From an uncultured Collinsella sp. (lineage in GTDB: Bacteria; Actinomycetota; Coriobacteriia; Coriobacteriales; Coriobacteriaceae): 64,000 nucleotides of DNA. Shown piece by piece: positions 23,387 to 31,330 of this stretch. The DNA is taken from assembly GCA_958445895.1 (NCBI GenBank), contig CAUCTV010000003.1, positions 6,653 to 70,652 of the forward strand, written 5' to 3'. The position numbers and the translations under genes were made by a program. The stretch's first letter is position 1. Each line of letters starts with the position of its first letter. The notes under the pieces were generated by a model, which worked only from the letters and a program-made list of their open reading frames with translations, was not told the origin of the DNA and searched no databases.

Positions 23387-24688
23387 ATGAGCAAGACAAT
23401 AGTTAGGCCCACGCTATCGCTGGGCAACCACATCTATCTGTATCGCCTGCTGCGCGACGCGATTGGGTGCGGTAAGCAAACGTTTATGACGCAGGTCGAG
23501 GAGGCGCTCGCCGCCGGCGACATGGCCGCTTATGACTTGGGCTTCGAGTCCACGCGCGAGTTGCTCGAGGAACTCGACGACTGCATTAAACTGACCGTCT
23601 TTAAGGGCGGCCGCCTGTATGCCACCGTCATCGCCAACGAGGCATGGGATGCCGCCCTTGCCAAGGACGAGGACAAGCCCAAGACCGCCAAGGGCGCCAA
23701 GCAGTCGTACAAAAAGAAGAAGCGCGGCGAGAAGGACCTCAAGGCCGTGCGCCCTAAGCACGTTAAGCGTCCCGAGCCCGAAGCCGTGACTGAAGCCGTG
23801 CCGGAGCCCGAGGCAGAGGTCGAAGTTGTTCTTGAGGTAACAACAGAGGTCGAAACCGAACTCGCCGCCACGACCGATCCCGAAGTCATATCCGAGCAGG
23901 AAGCCACTGCGGAGCTCAACGAGGCATCCAAGTCGACAACCGAAGAGGCGGCTGGCCAGCCCGAGGCGCCCGTGTTCCAGAACCACGATGTCTTTGGCGA
24001 CAACACCGAGGACAATCAGTCCGACGAGCTCGCGGATCAAGATGCTGCCGAGGCAACACCGGAGCCCGAGGCGCCCCAGCCTGCCATCTCGCTCACGGTT
24101 GTCTACGACCCCGAGAACGCCAACGCCGGCATCACCACCATGGTATCCACGCCGGTCGAGGCCAAGCCGAACGTCGAGGCAGAGGACACTCCGCAGGCCG
24201 ATGCCAAAACCGGGACCGAAGACACGTCCATCTCCGTGGAACCGACAGATTCCATAGCTAAGCCAGAAGCGGCATCTGAGTCTGCACCTGTCATTGAGTC
24301 CGCATCCGCACCCGCCTGTGACCAGGCTCCCACACCTGCACCGACTCCGGTCCCCAATTCAGCACCGGCCCCCGCTTCCGCAGCACCAACCATCCCCGGG
24401 GACTTCCCCATCGATTTCGCGACCGAGGTCTTCTGCCCTAGCCCGCTGCTGCACCAGCTGTCGACTTATCTCCCCTACGGCGCCGACACCCTCGGCATCG
24501 TCGGCGAGTACTACTGGATCGCTCGCGAGCGCGGTACCATCGAGGCCGGCCGTAACCGCGCGAGCTTCCCCCTGCGCTACACACAGGCCGGCAAACGCCA
24601 CGAAGTCACCGTACGCATTCGCCGCAACACCACCGGCGGCCTCGGAGCCACCTGGGCCATCGACAAGGTCGAAGCCCCGGTCGAGTAA
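23387..24688 (+). CDS. Hypothetical protein with N-terminal helical domain and Pro/Glu/Ala-rich linker
   Basis: 433 residues in three parts. Residues ~1-85 form a compact alpha/beta domain (NHIYLYRLLRDAIGCGKQTF ... LLEELDDCIKLTVFKGGRLYATVI) that could be a LOTUS/OST-HTH-like winged helix. A basic patch (KQSYKKKKRGEKDLK) follows, then about 250 residues of acidic Glu/Pro/Ala/Thr-rich linker. The C-terminal ~100 residues form a conserved-looking domain (LLHQLSTYLPYGADTLGIVGEYYWIARERGT). No signal peptide. The N-terminal winged helix plus basic patch suggests RNA or DNA binding, but this is a guess. Start ATG 23387 behind AGAGGAG. Confidence 0.65.
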   Translation: MSKTIVRPTLSLGNHIYLYRLLRDAIGCGKQTFMTQVEEALAAGDMAAYDLGFESTRELLEELDDCIKLTVFKGGRLYATVIANEAWDAALAKDEDKPKTAKGAKQSYKKKKRGEKDLKAVRPKHVKRPEPEAVTEAVPEPEAEVEVVLEVTTEVETELAATTDPEVISEQEATAELNEASKSTTEEAAGQPEAPVFQNHDVFGDNTEDNQSDELADQDAAEATPEPEAPQPAISLTVVYDPENANAGITTMVSTPVEAKPNVEAEDTPQADAKTGTEDTSISVEPTDSIAKPEAASESAPVIESASAPACDQAPTPAPTPVPNSAPAPASAAPTIPGDFPIDFATEVFCPSPLLHQLSTYLPYGADTLGIVGEYYWIARERGTIEAGRNRASFPLRYTQAGKRHEVTVRIRRNTTGGLGATWAIDKVEAPVE

Positions 24689-24689
24689 A

Positions 24690-24729
24690 AAACGGCCTCG
24701 GATAGCCAATTGACCATCCGAGGCCGTTT
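24690..24729. terminator. Bidirectional terminator
   Basis: AAACGGCCTCGGAT (24690-24703) pairs with ATCCGAGGCCGTTT (24716-24729). Lies between convergent genes. Confidence 0.85.
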
Positions 24730-24742
24730 GAATTCAGGCCTT

Positions 24743-25135
24743 TTAGTTGTCATCGGCGCATATAGACACCAGAGAAGCAAGCTCATCCTCAAGTTGCGGA
24801 GCAAAGTATCTAAAAGAAACCTGCGCTCCAGTCGGTATCGACTCAATCATATTCGCAGCATTATCTGAAACTCGGTACGATGCAGTTTCACCTGTCTTCA
24901 AATCCTCTATTGAGCAGACAGCGTCTTCAGCATCAATCGACCTAAGCACGCCTTTTCCTTGTAACATCACATCGGCATGCCCGCCAGCTATTTCTAATGA
25001 ACCTGAGTCTGTCGCAGTCACTTCTCCGGAACCTCCGCGCGATATCTCTTCCTTTGTTGAACAGCCCACCAATGAAGCCATCAGCACCAAAGACAGAGCT
25101 AGACGAATCGTCCTACTTCGAAAAAGTCGTTCCAT
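24743..25135 (-). CDS. Predicted lipoprotein
   Basis: About 130 residues with a basic start (MERLFRSRTIRLALSL), hydrophobic core and lipobox ASLVGC, so it is expected to be lipid-anchored outside the membrane. The mature part (CSIEDLKTGETASYRVSDNA, VSFRYFAPQLEDE) is probably an OB-fold/beta-barrel; no catalytic motif is seen. Its start overlaps the end of the protease-like gene by about 23 bases, so the two are translated as a pair. AT-richer than the surroundings. Function unknown. Confidence 0.65.
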   Translation of the reverse strand: MERLFRSRTIRLALSLVLMASLVGCSTKEEISRGGSGEVTATDSGSLEIAGGHADVMLQGKGVLRSIDAEDAVCSIEDLKTGETASYRVSDNAANMIESIPTGAQVSFRYFAPQLEDELASLVSICADDN

Positions 25136-26240
25136 AAGTCCACGCATAATAGCTCTGATCATACTTCAGGAAGGATAAAGATGAATTCCAGCCGTCCGCT
25201 ATGCCAATCATCTGCCTTGTCTCTCCAGTTTTCTTACCAGTAAGTGTGGCGTAAGCCTCCGCTGTTACAGAATGGGCTGATCCGTTGTACAAACTCGCAT
25301 GTAAAACATTCGGTCTATTAGAGTTAATCTCATTTTGAATGCTCGCGATAGCCGGAGAGGAGACAGTGCGGGCGATAAGAGTACTTCCTCTGCTTGCGCA
25401 GTAATTTGTAAACCCCGTTGCACAGGTTGATATCGGCGTTCCGCCCAAAACAACGCCGGGAACAGTCTGTTCTTCATCGGAAAGAGCATGGGTATTGGTG
25501 TAATTCCATATCTGCATATATTGCGAAGGGTCGTTATATAAATTGGCAATGCCATACAGTTCCGCAACGTTCGAAAAAGCTGTCACCATACAAGCATAGT
25601 GGGCAGTAAGCCTCTTAATCTCGCTTTCATCATATGACATAAACTGAGAAATGGAACGAAACCCAGATACTGTGTAATCCTGCATTTGAGTTGCGTAAAT
25701 TACGACATCGTTCCAGCTTGAAGGTTTATTCGATAAAACGACAGGCCGTCCTTCTATGGAAACAGCCGGGATTGTTCTTCCGCAATTTGTTGTTATTGAA
25801 CCGTCCAAAGATTGCACACCGAATTCGAATGGATTGATCATTACGACTGGGTTATTGAAAGAATAAGACTCAACACCAAGATCTCCTCCCCGATCCATAG
25901 GGCTGACTAAGCCGTCTCCAAAACGATATCCCGTAAGTATTTCATCATCTGAAGCATCTAAAACCAAATAGCCCGCGGCTCTATTGAATGTCACAACCGG
26001 AACAATGTAGCCAAGCGGGGACCCATCAACGTCTACAAAAGGAATAGGGTCAGAAGGCGTATACGAAGAGCCGAGGAGTCCCTTTATATATTTATCGGCA
26101 AGCTCTTGCGCAATTTCTGAAGTAAATTGTATCTGCTCACCATCAATATTGCCCGTCGAAGCAAAAACCTCTTTCGGACGTGCGGCTAAGGCGACAATTG
26201 AAGACGCGACAAGTTGCAGAAAACGACGACGCGAAAGCAT
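25113..26240 (-). CDS. Exported papain-like cysteine protease-type protein
   Basis: A 375-residue protein with a twin-Arg signal (SRRRFLQLVASSIVALAA), hence likely exported folded through Tat. Residues ~20-130 look like a propeptide or substrate-binding region (GYLVLDASDDEILTGYRFGDG), as in streptopain/C10 relatives. The catalytic part shows a Cys in HYACMVTAFSNVAELYG, a His in NGSAHSVTAEAYATL and a DGW motif (IGIADGWNSS), the usual order of C39/C10 papain-fold enzymes. I did not identify the exact family. It is AT-rich and coupled to the lipoprotein gene; a 12-bp palindrome lies upstream. Role unknown; possibly secreted protein processing. Confidence 0.7.
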   Translation of the reverse strand: MLSRRRFLQLVASSIVALAARPKEVFASTGNIDGEQIQFTSEIAQELADKYIKGLLGSSYTPSDPIPFVDVDGSPLGYIVPVVTFNRAAGYLVLDASDDEILTGYRFGDGLVSPMDRGGDLGVESYSFNNPVVMINPFEFGVQSLDGSITTNCGRTIPAVSIEGRPVVLSNKPSSWNDVVIYATQMQDYTVSGFRSISQFMSYDESEIKRLTAHYACMVTAFSNVAELYGIANLYNDPSQYMQIWNYTNTHALSDEEQTVPGVVLGGTPISTCATGFTNYCASRGSTLIARTVSSPAIASIQNEINSNRPNVLHASLYNGSAHSVTAEAYATLTGKKTGETRQMIGIADGWNSSLSFLKYDQSYYAWTYGTTFSK

Positions 26241-26296
26241 ATGTTCTTCTTTCTAGAGGAGCGACTTATAAGATACTCCTATTCTATAACCTTTTT

Positions 26297-26308
26297 TGTA
26301 ACGTTACA
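26297..26308. promoter_or_regulatory. Perfect 12-bp palindrome upstream of the protease-like gene
   Basis: TGTAACGTTACA lies 57 bases upstream of the protease-like ATG, in an otherwise gene-free AT-rich 240-bp gap. Candidate operator. Confidence 0.4.
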
Positions 26309-26482
26309 GCACTGGTTATATTTCAATTCGATTTGCTTATGTCCTTGTAACCCAATACGTCTTTACGTTTTAAACGGAATTAGAAAATCACTCATAGCAA
26401 AAACGGGCTTTAATCCCAAAGAGATGACTTTGATTATGAATCAAACCAGCAGCCAGGGCATAGCTGCAGTGCAATTGCTACA

Positions 26483-26512
26483 AGAAAGGCCGCCCTTGCT
26501 GGCGGCCTTTCT
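26483..26512. terminator. Terminator of ettA
   Basis: AGAAAGGCCGCC (26483-26494) pairs with GGCGGCCTTTCT (26501-26512), just beyond the ettA stop on the minus strand. Confidence 0.8.
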
Positions 26513-26520
26513 ACTTGCTA

Positions 26521-28200
26521 CTAGTCACGCGTCAGCTTGCGGTGAATACGATGCGGCTGGGCTGCGTCCTCGCCCAGGCGCTCGATGCGGTTGGCCTGAT
26601 AGGCCTCGAAGTTGCCCTCGAACCAATACCAGTTGCCCGGATTCTCGTCGGTGCCCTCCCACGCCAGAATGTGCGTGGCGACGCGGTCCAGGAACATACG
26701 ATCGTGGCTAATAACCACCGAGCAGCCCGGGAACTCGAGCAGCGCCGCCTCGAGTGAGGACAGCGTCTCGACGTCGAGATCGTTCGTGGGCTCGTCGAGG
26801 AGCAGCAGGTTGCCGCCCTGCTTGAGCGTGAGCGCCAGGTTCAGACGGTTGCGCTCGCCACCGGAGAGTACGCCAGCGCGCTTCTGCTGGTCCTGGCCCT
26901 TAAAGCCAAAGCTCGCCACATAAGCACGGCTCGGAACCTCGGTCTCGCCGACCATCATGTGGTCCAGGCCGTCCGAGACGACCTCCCACAGGTTCTTATC
27001 GGGGTCGATGCCAGAACGGTTCTGATCGACATAGGAGATCTTGACGGTCTCGCCCACCTCGAGCTCGCCCGAAGTCAGCGGCTCCAGACCCACAATCGTC
27101 TTGAACAGCGTGGTCTTACCGACGCCGTTGGGGCCGATGACGCCCACGATGCCGTTGCGCGGCAGGGTGAACGAAAGGTCATCGATGAGCACGCGGCCAT
27201 CGAACTCCTTGTGCAGGTGATGGGCCTCGAGCACCTTGTTGCCCAGACGCGGGCCGACAGGGATGCGAATGTCAGTCCAGTCGAGCTTCTGGCTAGCGCG
27301 CGCCTCAGCCTCCATCTCCTCGTAGCGGGCCAGACGGGCCTTGTTCTTGGCCTGGCGGGCCTTGGGCGAGCTGCGCACCCACTCGAGCTCGGCCTCCATG
27401 CGCTTGGCGAGCTTGGCGTCGCGGTTGCCCTGTGCCTCGATACGGGCGGCCTTGGTCTCCAGATACGTGGAGTAGTTGCCCTTGTAGGGATAAAGGTGGC
27501 CGCGGTCGACCTCGCAGATCCACTCGGCAACGTTATCCAGGAAGTAGCGATCGTGTGTGACGGCAAGCACCGCGCCCTGGTAGTTGTGCAGGAAATGCTC
27601 GAGCCACAGGATCGACTCAGCGTCCAGGTGGTTCGTGGGCTCGTCGAGCAGCAGCAGGTCGGGAGCCTCGAGCAGCAGCTTGCACAGGGCCACGCGACGG
27701 CGCTCGCCGCCGGAAAGCACGTTGACCGGCATGTCGGAATCGGGCAGCTGCAGAGCGTCCATGGCCTGGCCGAGCTTGGAATCGATATCCCAGCCGTCGG
27801 CGGCATCGATCTCGTCCTGGAGCTTGCCCATCTCGGCCATGAGGGCGTCCATGTCGCAATCCGGGTCGCACATCTCCTCGCCAATCTTATTGAAGCGATC
27901 GACCTTGGCGATCATATCGCCAAACGCCATGCGCACGTTCTCGATGACGGTCTTGTCGTCGTCAAGCGGCGGCTCCTGCTGCAGGATGCCCACGGTGTAG
28001 CCGGGGGTGAGCCTGGCATCGCCGTTGGAGACTTCCTCAATGCCGGCCATGATTTTGAGCAGGGTCGACTTACCCATGCCGTTGGGACCCACGACGCCGA
28101 TCTTGGCACCGGGGTAGAAGCTCAGGGTCACGTCGTCAAGGATTACCTTGTCGCCATGGGCCTTGCGAGCCTGATACATCTGGTAGATAAACTCCGCCAT
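26521..28200 (-). CDS. ettA: Energy-dependent translational throttle protein EttA (ABC-F)
   Basis: A 559-residue cytoplasmic ABC-F protein without membrane segments. Two ATPase halves are visible: GPNGMGKSTLLKI with LSGGERRRVALCK and DLLLLDEPTNHLD in the first, GPNGVGKTTLFKT with LSGGERNRLNLALTL and LLLLDEPTNDLD in the second, joined by a charged linker. Length and the N-terminus (FIYQMYQARKAHGDKVILDDV) match EttA rather than the resistance ABC-Fs. EttA binds the ribosomal E site and gates the first elongation step according to ATP/ADP. Single gene with its own terminator. Confidence 0.93.
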   Translation of the reverse strand: MAEFIYQMYQARKAHGDKVILDDVTLSFYPGAKIGVVGPNGMGKSTLLKIMAGIEEVSNGDARLTPGYTVGILQQEPPLDDDKTVIENVRMAFGDMIAKVDRFNKIGEEMCDPDCDMDALMAEMGKLQDEIDAADGWDIDSKLGQAMDALQLPDSDMPVNVLSGGERRRVALCKLLLEAPDLLLLDEPTNHLDAESILWLEHFLHNYQGAVLAVTHDRYFLDNVAEWICEVDRGHLYPYKGNYSTYLETKAARIEAQGNRDAKLAKRMEAELEWVRSSPKARQAKNKARLARYEEMEAEARASQKLDWTDIRIPVGPRLGNKVLEAHHLHKEFDGRVLIDDLSFTLPRNGIVGVIGPNGVGKTTLFKTIVGLEPLTSGELEVGETVKISYVDQNRSGIDPDKNLWEVVSDGLDHMMVGETEVPSRAYVASFGFKGQDQQKRAGVLSGGERNRLNLALTLKQGGNLLLLDEPTNDLDVETLSSLEAALLEFPGCSVVISHDRMFLDRVATHILAWEGTDENPGNWYWFEGNFEAYQANRIERLGEDAAQPHRIHRKLTRD

Positions 28201-28291
28201 TTGCCTGTTTTATCCTTTCTACCTGCTGTTTCCCTATTCTTGATTCGCTTTAGTGGAAACGAAATGAGGAAACCAGCTCTGAAACTTAACG

Positions 28292-28321
28292 AAAAAGGGG
28301 CATGGTTGCCCACACCCCCTA
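28292..28321 (-). terminator. Terminator of the sdpRI-like operon
   Basis: On the minus strand AGGGGGTGTGGGCA / TGCCCCT fold into a short hairpin followed by T5. Lies 64 bases after the sdpI-like stop; the remaining 28201-28384 gap is the ettA leader. Confidence 0.65.
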
Positions 28322-28384
28322 ATACTACCTGGGAAAAGTCCCCCTTAACACACTATGAACTGCGTACGCTAGTTTTCCGCAACC

Positions 28385-29089
28385 TTAGCGAACGGCTCGC
28401 TGCGATTTACGCCACAGCAGATACGAATAGACGTAGGCAGCTCCGGCTGAACCAAACGCCAGAACCGCAATCACCGCGGCAACGACTTCACTCGAAAGCA
28501 CCGCACCTGCCACGCCCATCACAATCAGGCCAATACCCAGCACCATAAAGCAGGCGCCGCCAAAACGCTGCGTACGGCGCCAGTTCTCGGGATCGGCAAG
28601 CGCCCAAGGCGTCTTGATACCGAGCGTATAGTTCTGCTTCACACGCGGCAAGTAGTTGCCTACGCCGATGAACAGCAAACCGATAGCACCGGAAATCAGC
28701 ACGTTGACCGAACCGACCGCCGGCACCACGCCCCAGACCGTAAGCTCTCCCAGCCAGCTTATGGCGCACATGAACAAGGTGAAGGCGATTACGAAGCCCT
28801 GATAGAACTTGCCCGAGGTTCGATATGCCTCACCTTTGGGATCGATGCGCGGCACCACGCAGAACATTGCGAGAAGCGCCAGAGGCAGCACGCCGAGCGC
28901 GGAGGCCATCCAGCTAGGACCCCAACCATCGACGGCGCCGTTCGCGCCCCAGTGCGTGGGAATCTGTGCAGGCAAGCTCGGCATCACCATGAGGTGCGCT
29001 ACGACATTGGCGACGCACAGAACGACCAGCGCAATCCACACGCGCGACGATACCCCCGTGGGGTGAATGCCCTTGTTTTCGTTATTCAT
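28385..29089 (-). CDS. sdpI: SdpI-family membrane protein
   Basis: 234 residues with about six hydrophobic segments. The DUF1648 motif (MVMPSLPAQIPTHWGANGAVDGWGP) and the SdpI motif (NYLPRVKQNYTLGIKTPWALADPENWRRTQRFGG) are both present. In Bacillus subtilis SdpI gives immunity to the SdpC toxin and sequesters the repressor SdpR. Here it overlaps the upstream ArsR gene by 8 bases, the same gene pair, but no sdpABC toxin genes are in the window. It may be an orphan immunity or envelope-stress sensor. Start ATG 29089. Confidence 0.85.
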   Translation of the reverse strand: MNNENKGIHPTGVSSRVWIALVVLCVANVVAHLMVMPSLPAQIPTHWGANGAVDGWGPSWMASALGVLPLALLAMFCVVPRIDPKGEAYRTSGKFYQGFVIAFTLFMCAISWLGELTVWGVVPAVGSVNVLISGAIGLLFIGVGNYLPRVKQNYTLGIKTPWALADPENWRRTQRFGGACFMVLGIGLIVMGVAGAVLSSEVVAAVIAVLAFGSAGAAYVYSYLLWRKSQRAVR

Positions 29090-29360
29090 CCTTATCACCT
29101 TCCGTGTTTGTAAAGCCCATAAACCAGCCAATCAAGTCCTGCATGACGGTGGTGTTTAAGCTGTAAACGATGTTTTGGCCATGGCGCTCGTCGGTCACCA
29201 GCCCGGCGTTTTTGAGCGTCGCCAAATGATGGCTCAATGACGGCTTGCTGATATCGAAATGCTCAGCAAGCTCCCCCGCCGTGCAATTGCCTTCGCGCAG
29301 CAACTCCAAAATGCGCCGTCGCGTTGGATCGGCAAGCGCCTTAAAACCCTCTCCCGGCAT
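29082..29360 (-). CDS. sdpR: ArsR-family repressor, SdpR-like
   Basis: 92 residues, a compact winged helix-turn-helix: FKALADPTRRRILELLREGNCTAGELAEHF and the recognition helix KPSLSHHLATLKNAGLV, then the wing. No metal-binding Cys pair is visible, which fits SdpR rather than metal-sensing ArsR proteins. It is the first gene of a two-gene operon with the SdpI-like protein, and its promoter contains a matching operator, so autorepression is likely. Start ATG 29360 behind GAGGAGG. Confidence 0.88.
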   Translation of the reverse strand: MPGEGFKALADPTRRRILELLREGNCTAGELAEHFDISKPSLSHHLATLKNAGLVTDERHGQNIVYSLNTTVMQDLIGWFMGFTNTEGDKDE

Positions 29361-29394
29361 AGGACCTCCTCTCAGCACCCCTCATGACGCGCAC

Positions 29395-29432
29395 ACTATA
29401 CTCGATATTTAGATGTTTGTCTAACTATCTAA
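29395..29432 (-). promoter_or_regulatory. sdpRI promoter with overlapping operator
   Basis: On the minus strand TAGACA (29418-29423) and TATAGT (29395-29400) are 17 bp apart. TTAGA at 29409-29413 with TCTAA at 29420-29424, and ATCTAA at 29427-29432, form nested dyads covering the -35, a typical ArsR-family operator layout. Confidence 0.65.
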
Positions 29433-29442
29433 TCTTGTACTC

Positions 29443-29481
29443 AAAAAAAAAATAGCCGCCTCCGCGTAATGCGAAGACGGC
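29443..29481 (-). terminator. Intrinsic terminator with no obvious gene upstream
   Basis: On the minus strand GCCGTCTTCGC pairs with GCGGAGGCGGC (with GU pairs) and is followed by a run of about ten T. It stands between divergent genes, so it would end a minus-strand transcript starting somewhere in 29485-29660, where no protein gene is seen: a possible small RNA. Confidence 0.65.
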
Positions 29482-29612
29482 CACTTCTCACGCCATAAAC
29501 GTGTTTCGGAGTTGGCTAACCCGCGGCAACGGGTGCCATCTGCTTCATCTTATGCGAATCACCGCCTCATTTCAACAAGCCCCTAGGGCTCAAATGGAAT
29601 CGCGATAATACC

Positions 29613-29618
29613 TATAAT
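29613..29618 (+). promoter_or_regulatory. -10 element upstream of tcdA
   Basis: Consensus TATAAT 45 bases before the tcdA start; the -35 is poor. Confidence 0.45.
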
Positions 29619-29662
29619 GGTGATAGCTAAAACACGATTCGCTTCCCCATCGGAGGATGTCT

Positions 29663-30454
29663 ATGACCGAAACCGCCGCTCTCGTCGAGACACGCGACAC
29701 CAAACTCGAGATCATCATGGGCCGTGAGGCACTCGATAGACTCGCCAACGCCACGGTGCTGGTGCTCGGCTGCGGAGGCGTGGGCTCTAACTGCTGCGAG
29801 GCACTTGCCCGCGGCGGCATCGGTCATTTTGTGATTCTGGACAAGGATATCGTCGCGCCCAGCAACATCAATCGACAGGCCATCGCCTTTCACAGCACCG
29901 TCGGCAAGCGCAAGGTTGACGTGATGGAAGCCATGATCCACGACATCAATCCCGCCGCCAGCGTTATCAAGCGCACCGAATACCTGCTGAGCGACAACAT
30001 CGACGAGTTCTTCGCGGGCGTTTTGGAGCAGACGGGTGGCAAGCTCGACTACGTCGTCGACGCCATCGACACCATCTCGGCCAAGCTCACCATTGCCAAA
30101 TATGCTCAGGACCATGACATCCGTTTGGTTAGCTCCATGGGCGGGGCCAACAAACTCCATCCCGAGTGCCTCCGCTTTGCCGACATCTTCGATACGGTAC
30201 GTGACCCCATGAGCCGCATTATGCGCAAAGAATGTAAGAAGCGCGGAATCAAGAGCCTACACGTACTGTTTAGCTGCGAGGAATCGGTTAAGACACAGCC
30301 CCGCGATCCTTCCAACATCCACGAGCGCACCGAGCTGGGAACCGCCAGCTTTATGCCGCCCATCATGGGCCAGATGATCGCCGGCGAGGTTATCCGTCAG
30401 ATCAGTGGCCGCGGCACCGAGCGCGTGCGCGCCGATGGCCAGCGCCTAGACTAG
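29663..30454 (+). CDS. tcdA: tRNA threonylcarbamoyladenosine dehydratase
   Basis: 263 residues, E1-like (ThiF/MoeB/HesA) fold. The nucleotide-binding loop VLVLGCGGVGSNCCEALARGG, the DKDIVAPSNINRQ segment and VVDAIDTISAKLTIA are clear. TcdA uses ATP to cyclise t6A at tRNA position 37 to ct6A. The C-terminal half (SRIMRKECKKRGIKSLHVLFSCEES) matches TcdA/CsdL rather than ThiF. Start ATG 29663 is placed six bases after GGAGG; ATG 29657 touches that site. It is followed 14 bases later by a tatD-like gene. Confidence 0.88.
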   Translation: MTETAALVETRDTKLEIIMGREALDRLANATVLVLGCGGVGSNCCEALARGGIGHFVILDKDIVAPSNINRQAIAFHSTVGKRKVDVMEAMIHDINPAASVIKRTEYLLSDNIDEFFAGVLEQTGGKLDYVVDAIDTISAKLTIAKYAQDHDIRLVSSMGGANKLHPECLRFADIFDTVRDPMSRIMRKECKKRGIKSLHVLFSCEESVKTQPRDPSNIHERTELGTASFMPPIMGQMIAGEVIRQISGRGTERVRADGQRLD

Positions 30455-30468
30455 CGGAGCGCGCCGAG

Positions 30469-31251
30469 ATGGAGCCCCGGTTATTTGATGCACACTGCCA
30501 TCTTGATCTAATGGCTCACCCGGACGCCGTTGCCGATGAGGCAACGGCGCTGGGCCTGATTCTATTTGACTGCGGCGTCGATCCGCACGACTTTGCACGC
30601 GCCAAGAAGCGCGCCTGCGGCCGTTCAAATATCTTTGCCGGCATCGGCCTCCATCCCTGGTGGCTCGCCGACGGACGATGTGGCAACGCTGAAATCAATC
30701 TGCTTTGCGAAGTCGCTGCACAAGAACGCTTGATCGGCGAGATCGGGCTCGACTTTTCCGCTCGTTTTGCCGGAAGCGAGCCGCTACAAGTACAGGCATT
30801 TGACCGGCTCTGCGATGCACTCGTGCAGCACCCTCTTGCCGGGCGCGTGATATCAATTCACGCTGTTCGTTCGGCAGGAACCGTACTGGACGCCCTTGAG
30901 TCATATGGATTGCTCACCCCAAGCCCCAACTCCCCCGCCGTCATCTTTCACTGGTTTAGCGGTACCTCGAACGAGTTCGTCCGTGCGCGAAACGCAGGCT
31001 GCTATTTTTCCGTGAACGAGCGTATGCTCGCCACCAAGCGCGGTCGCGAATATGCCCGACAGATTCCACTCGACCGTCTACTGCTCGAGACCGATGCGCC
31101 GGCCGAGCCAAACACAGAAACAAGTGTGCAATCGCTCATCAGATCGCTCGCAAGGACCTCGATGCACATTGCCTCACTCAAAAACTGTGACGCAAAGCGC
31201 ATCGAGTCGGTAGTTTTAGCAAATGCGCACTCTGTTTTTGACCTTCGCTAA
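30469..31251 (+). CDS. TatD-family metal-dependent hydrolase
   Basis: 260 residues with a TIM-barrel metal site: FDAHCHLDL (first His pair), GIGLHPWW, IGEIGLDF (Glu), ISIHAVRS, FHWFSG and LLLETDAPA (Asp). TatD enzymes are Mg-dependent DNases or hydrolases involved in DNA repair and quality control; the exact substrate of this shorter variant is not known. It lies 14 bases after tcdA and is probably co-transcribed. Confidence 0.82.
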   Translation: MEPRLFDAHCHLDLMAHPDAVADEATALGLILFDCGVDPHDFARAKKRACGRSNIFAGIGLHPWWLADGRCGNAEINLLCEVAAQERLIGEIGLDFSARFAGSEPLQVQAFDRLCDALVQHPLAGRVISIHAVRSAGTVLDALESYGLLTPSPNSPAVIFHWFSGTSNEFVRARNAGCYFSVNERMLATKRGREYARQIPLDRLLLETDAPAEPNTETSVQSLIRSLARTSMHIASLKNCDAKRIESVVLANAHSVFDLR

Positions 31252-31267
31252 CCCCTGTGGGCAAAAA

Positions 31268-31310
31268 TGCCAAGGGACATGCGAATCGCACAACGCAGTC
31301 CCTATTGGCA
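31268..31310. terminator. Hairpin between convergent genes
   Basis: TGCCAAGGGAC (31268-31278) pairs with GTCCCTATTGGCA (31298-31310) with a two-base bulge. It has no T run. Confidence 0.4.
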
Positions 31311-31330
31311 GGCAGTACAATTCGGCAGCA

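Noticed and set aside
26959..28548. Antisense frame (529 codons) opposite ettA
   Set aside because: EttA Walker and signature motifs are on the other strand; the shadow's extension past the ettA start is AT-rich non-coding leader.
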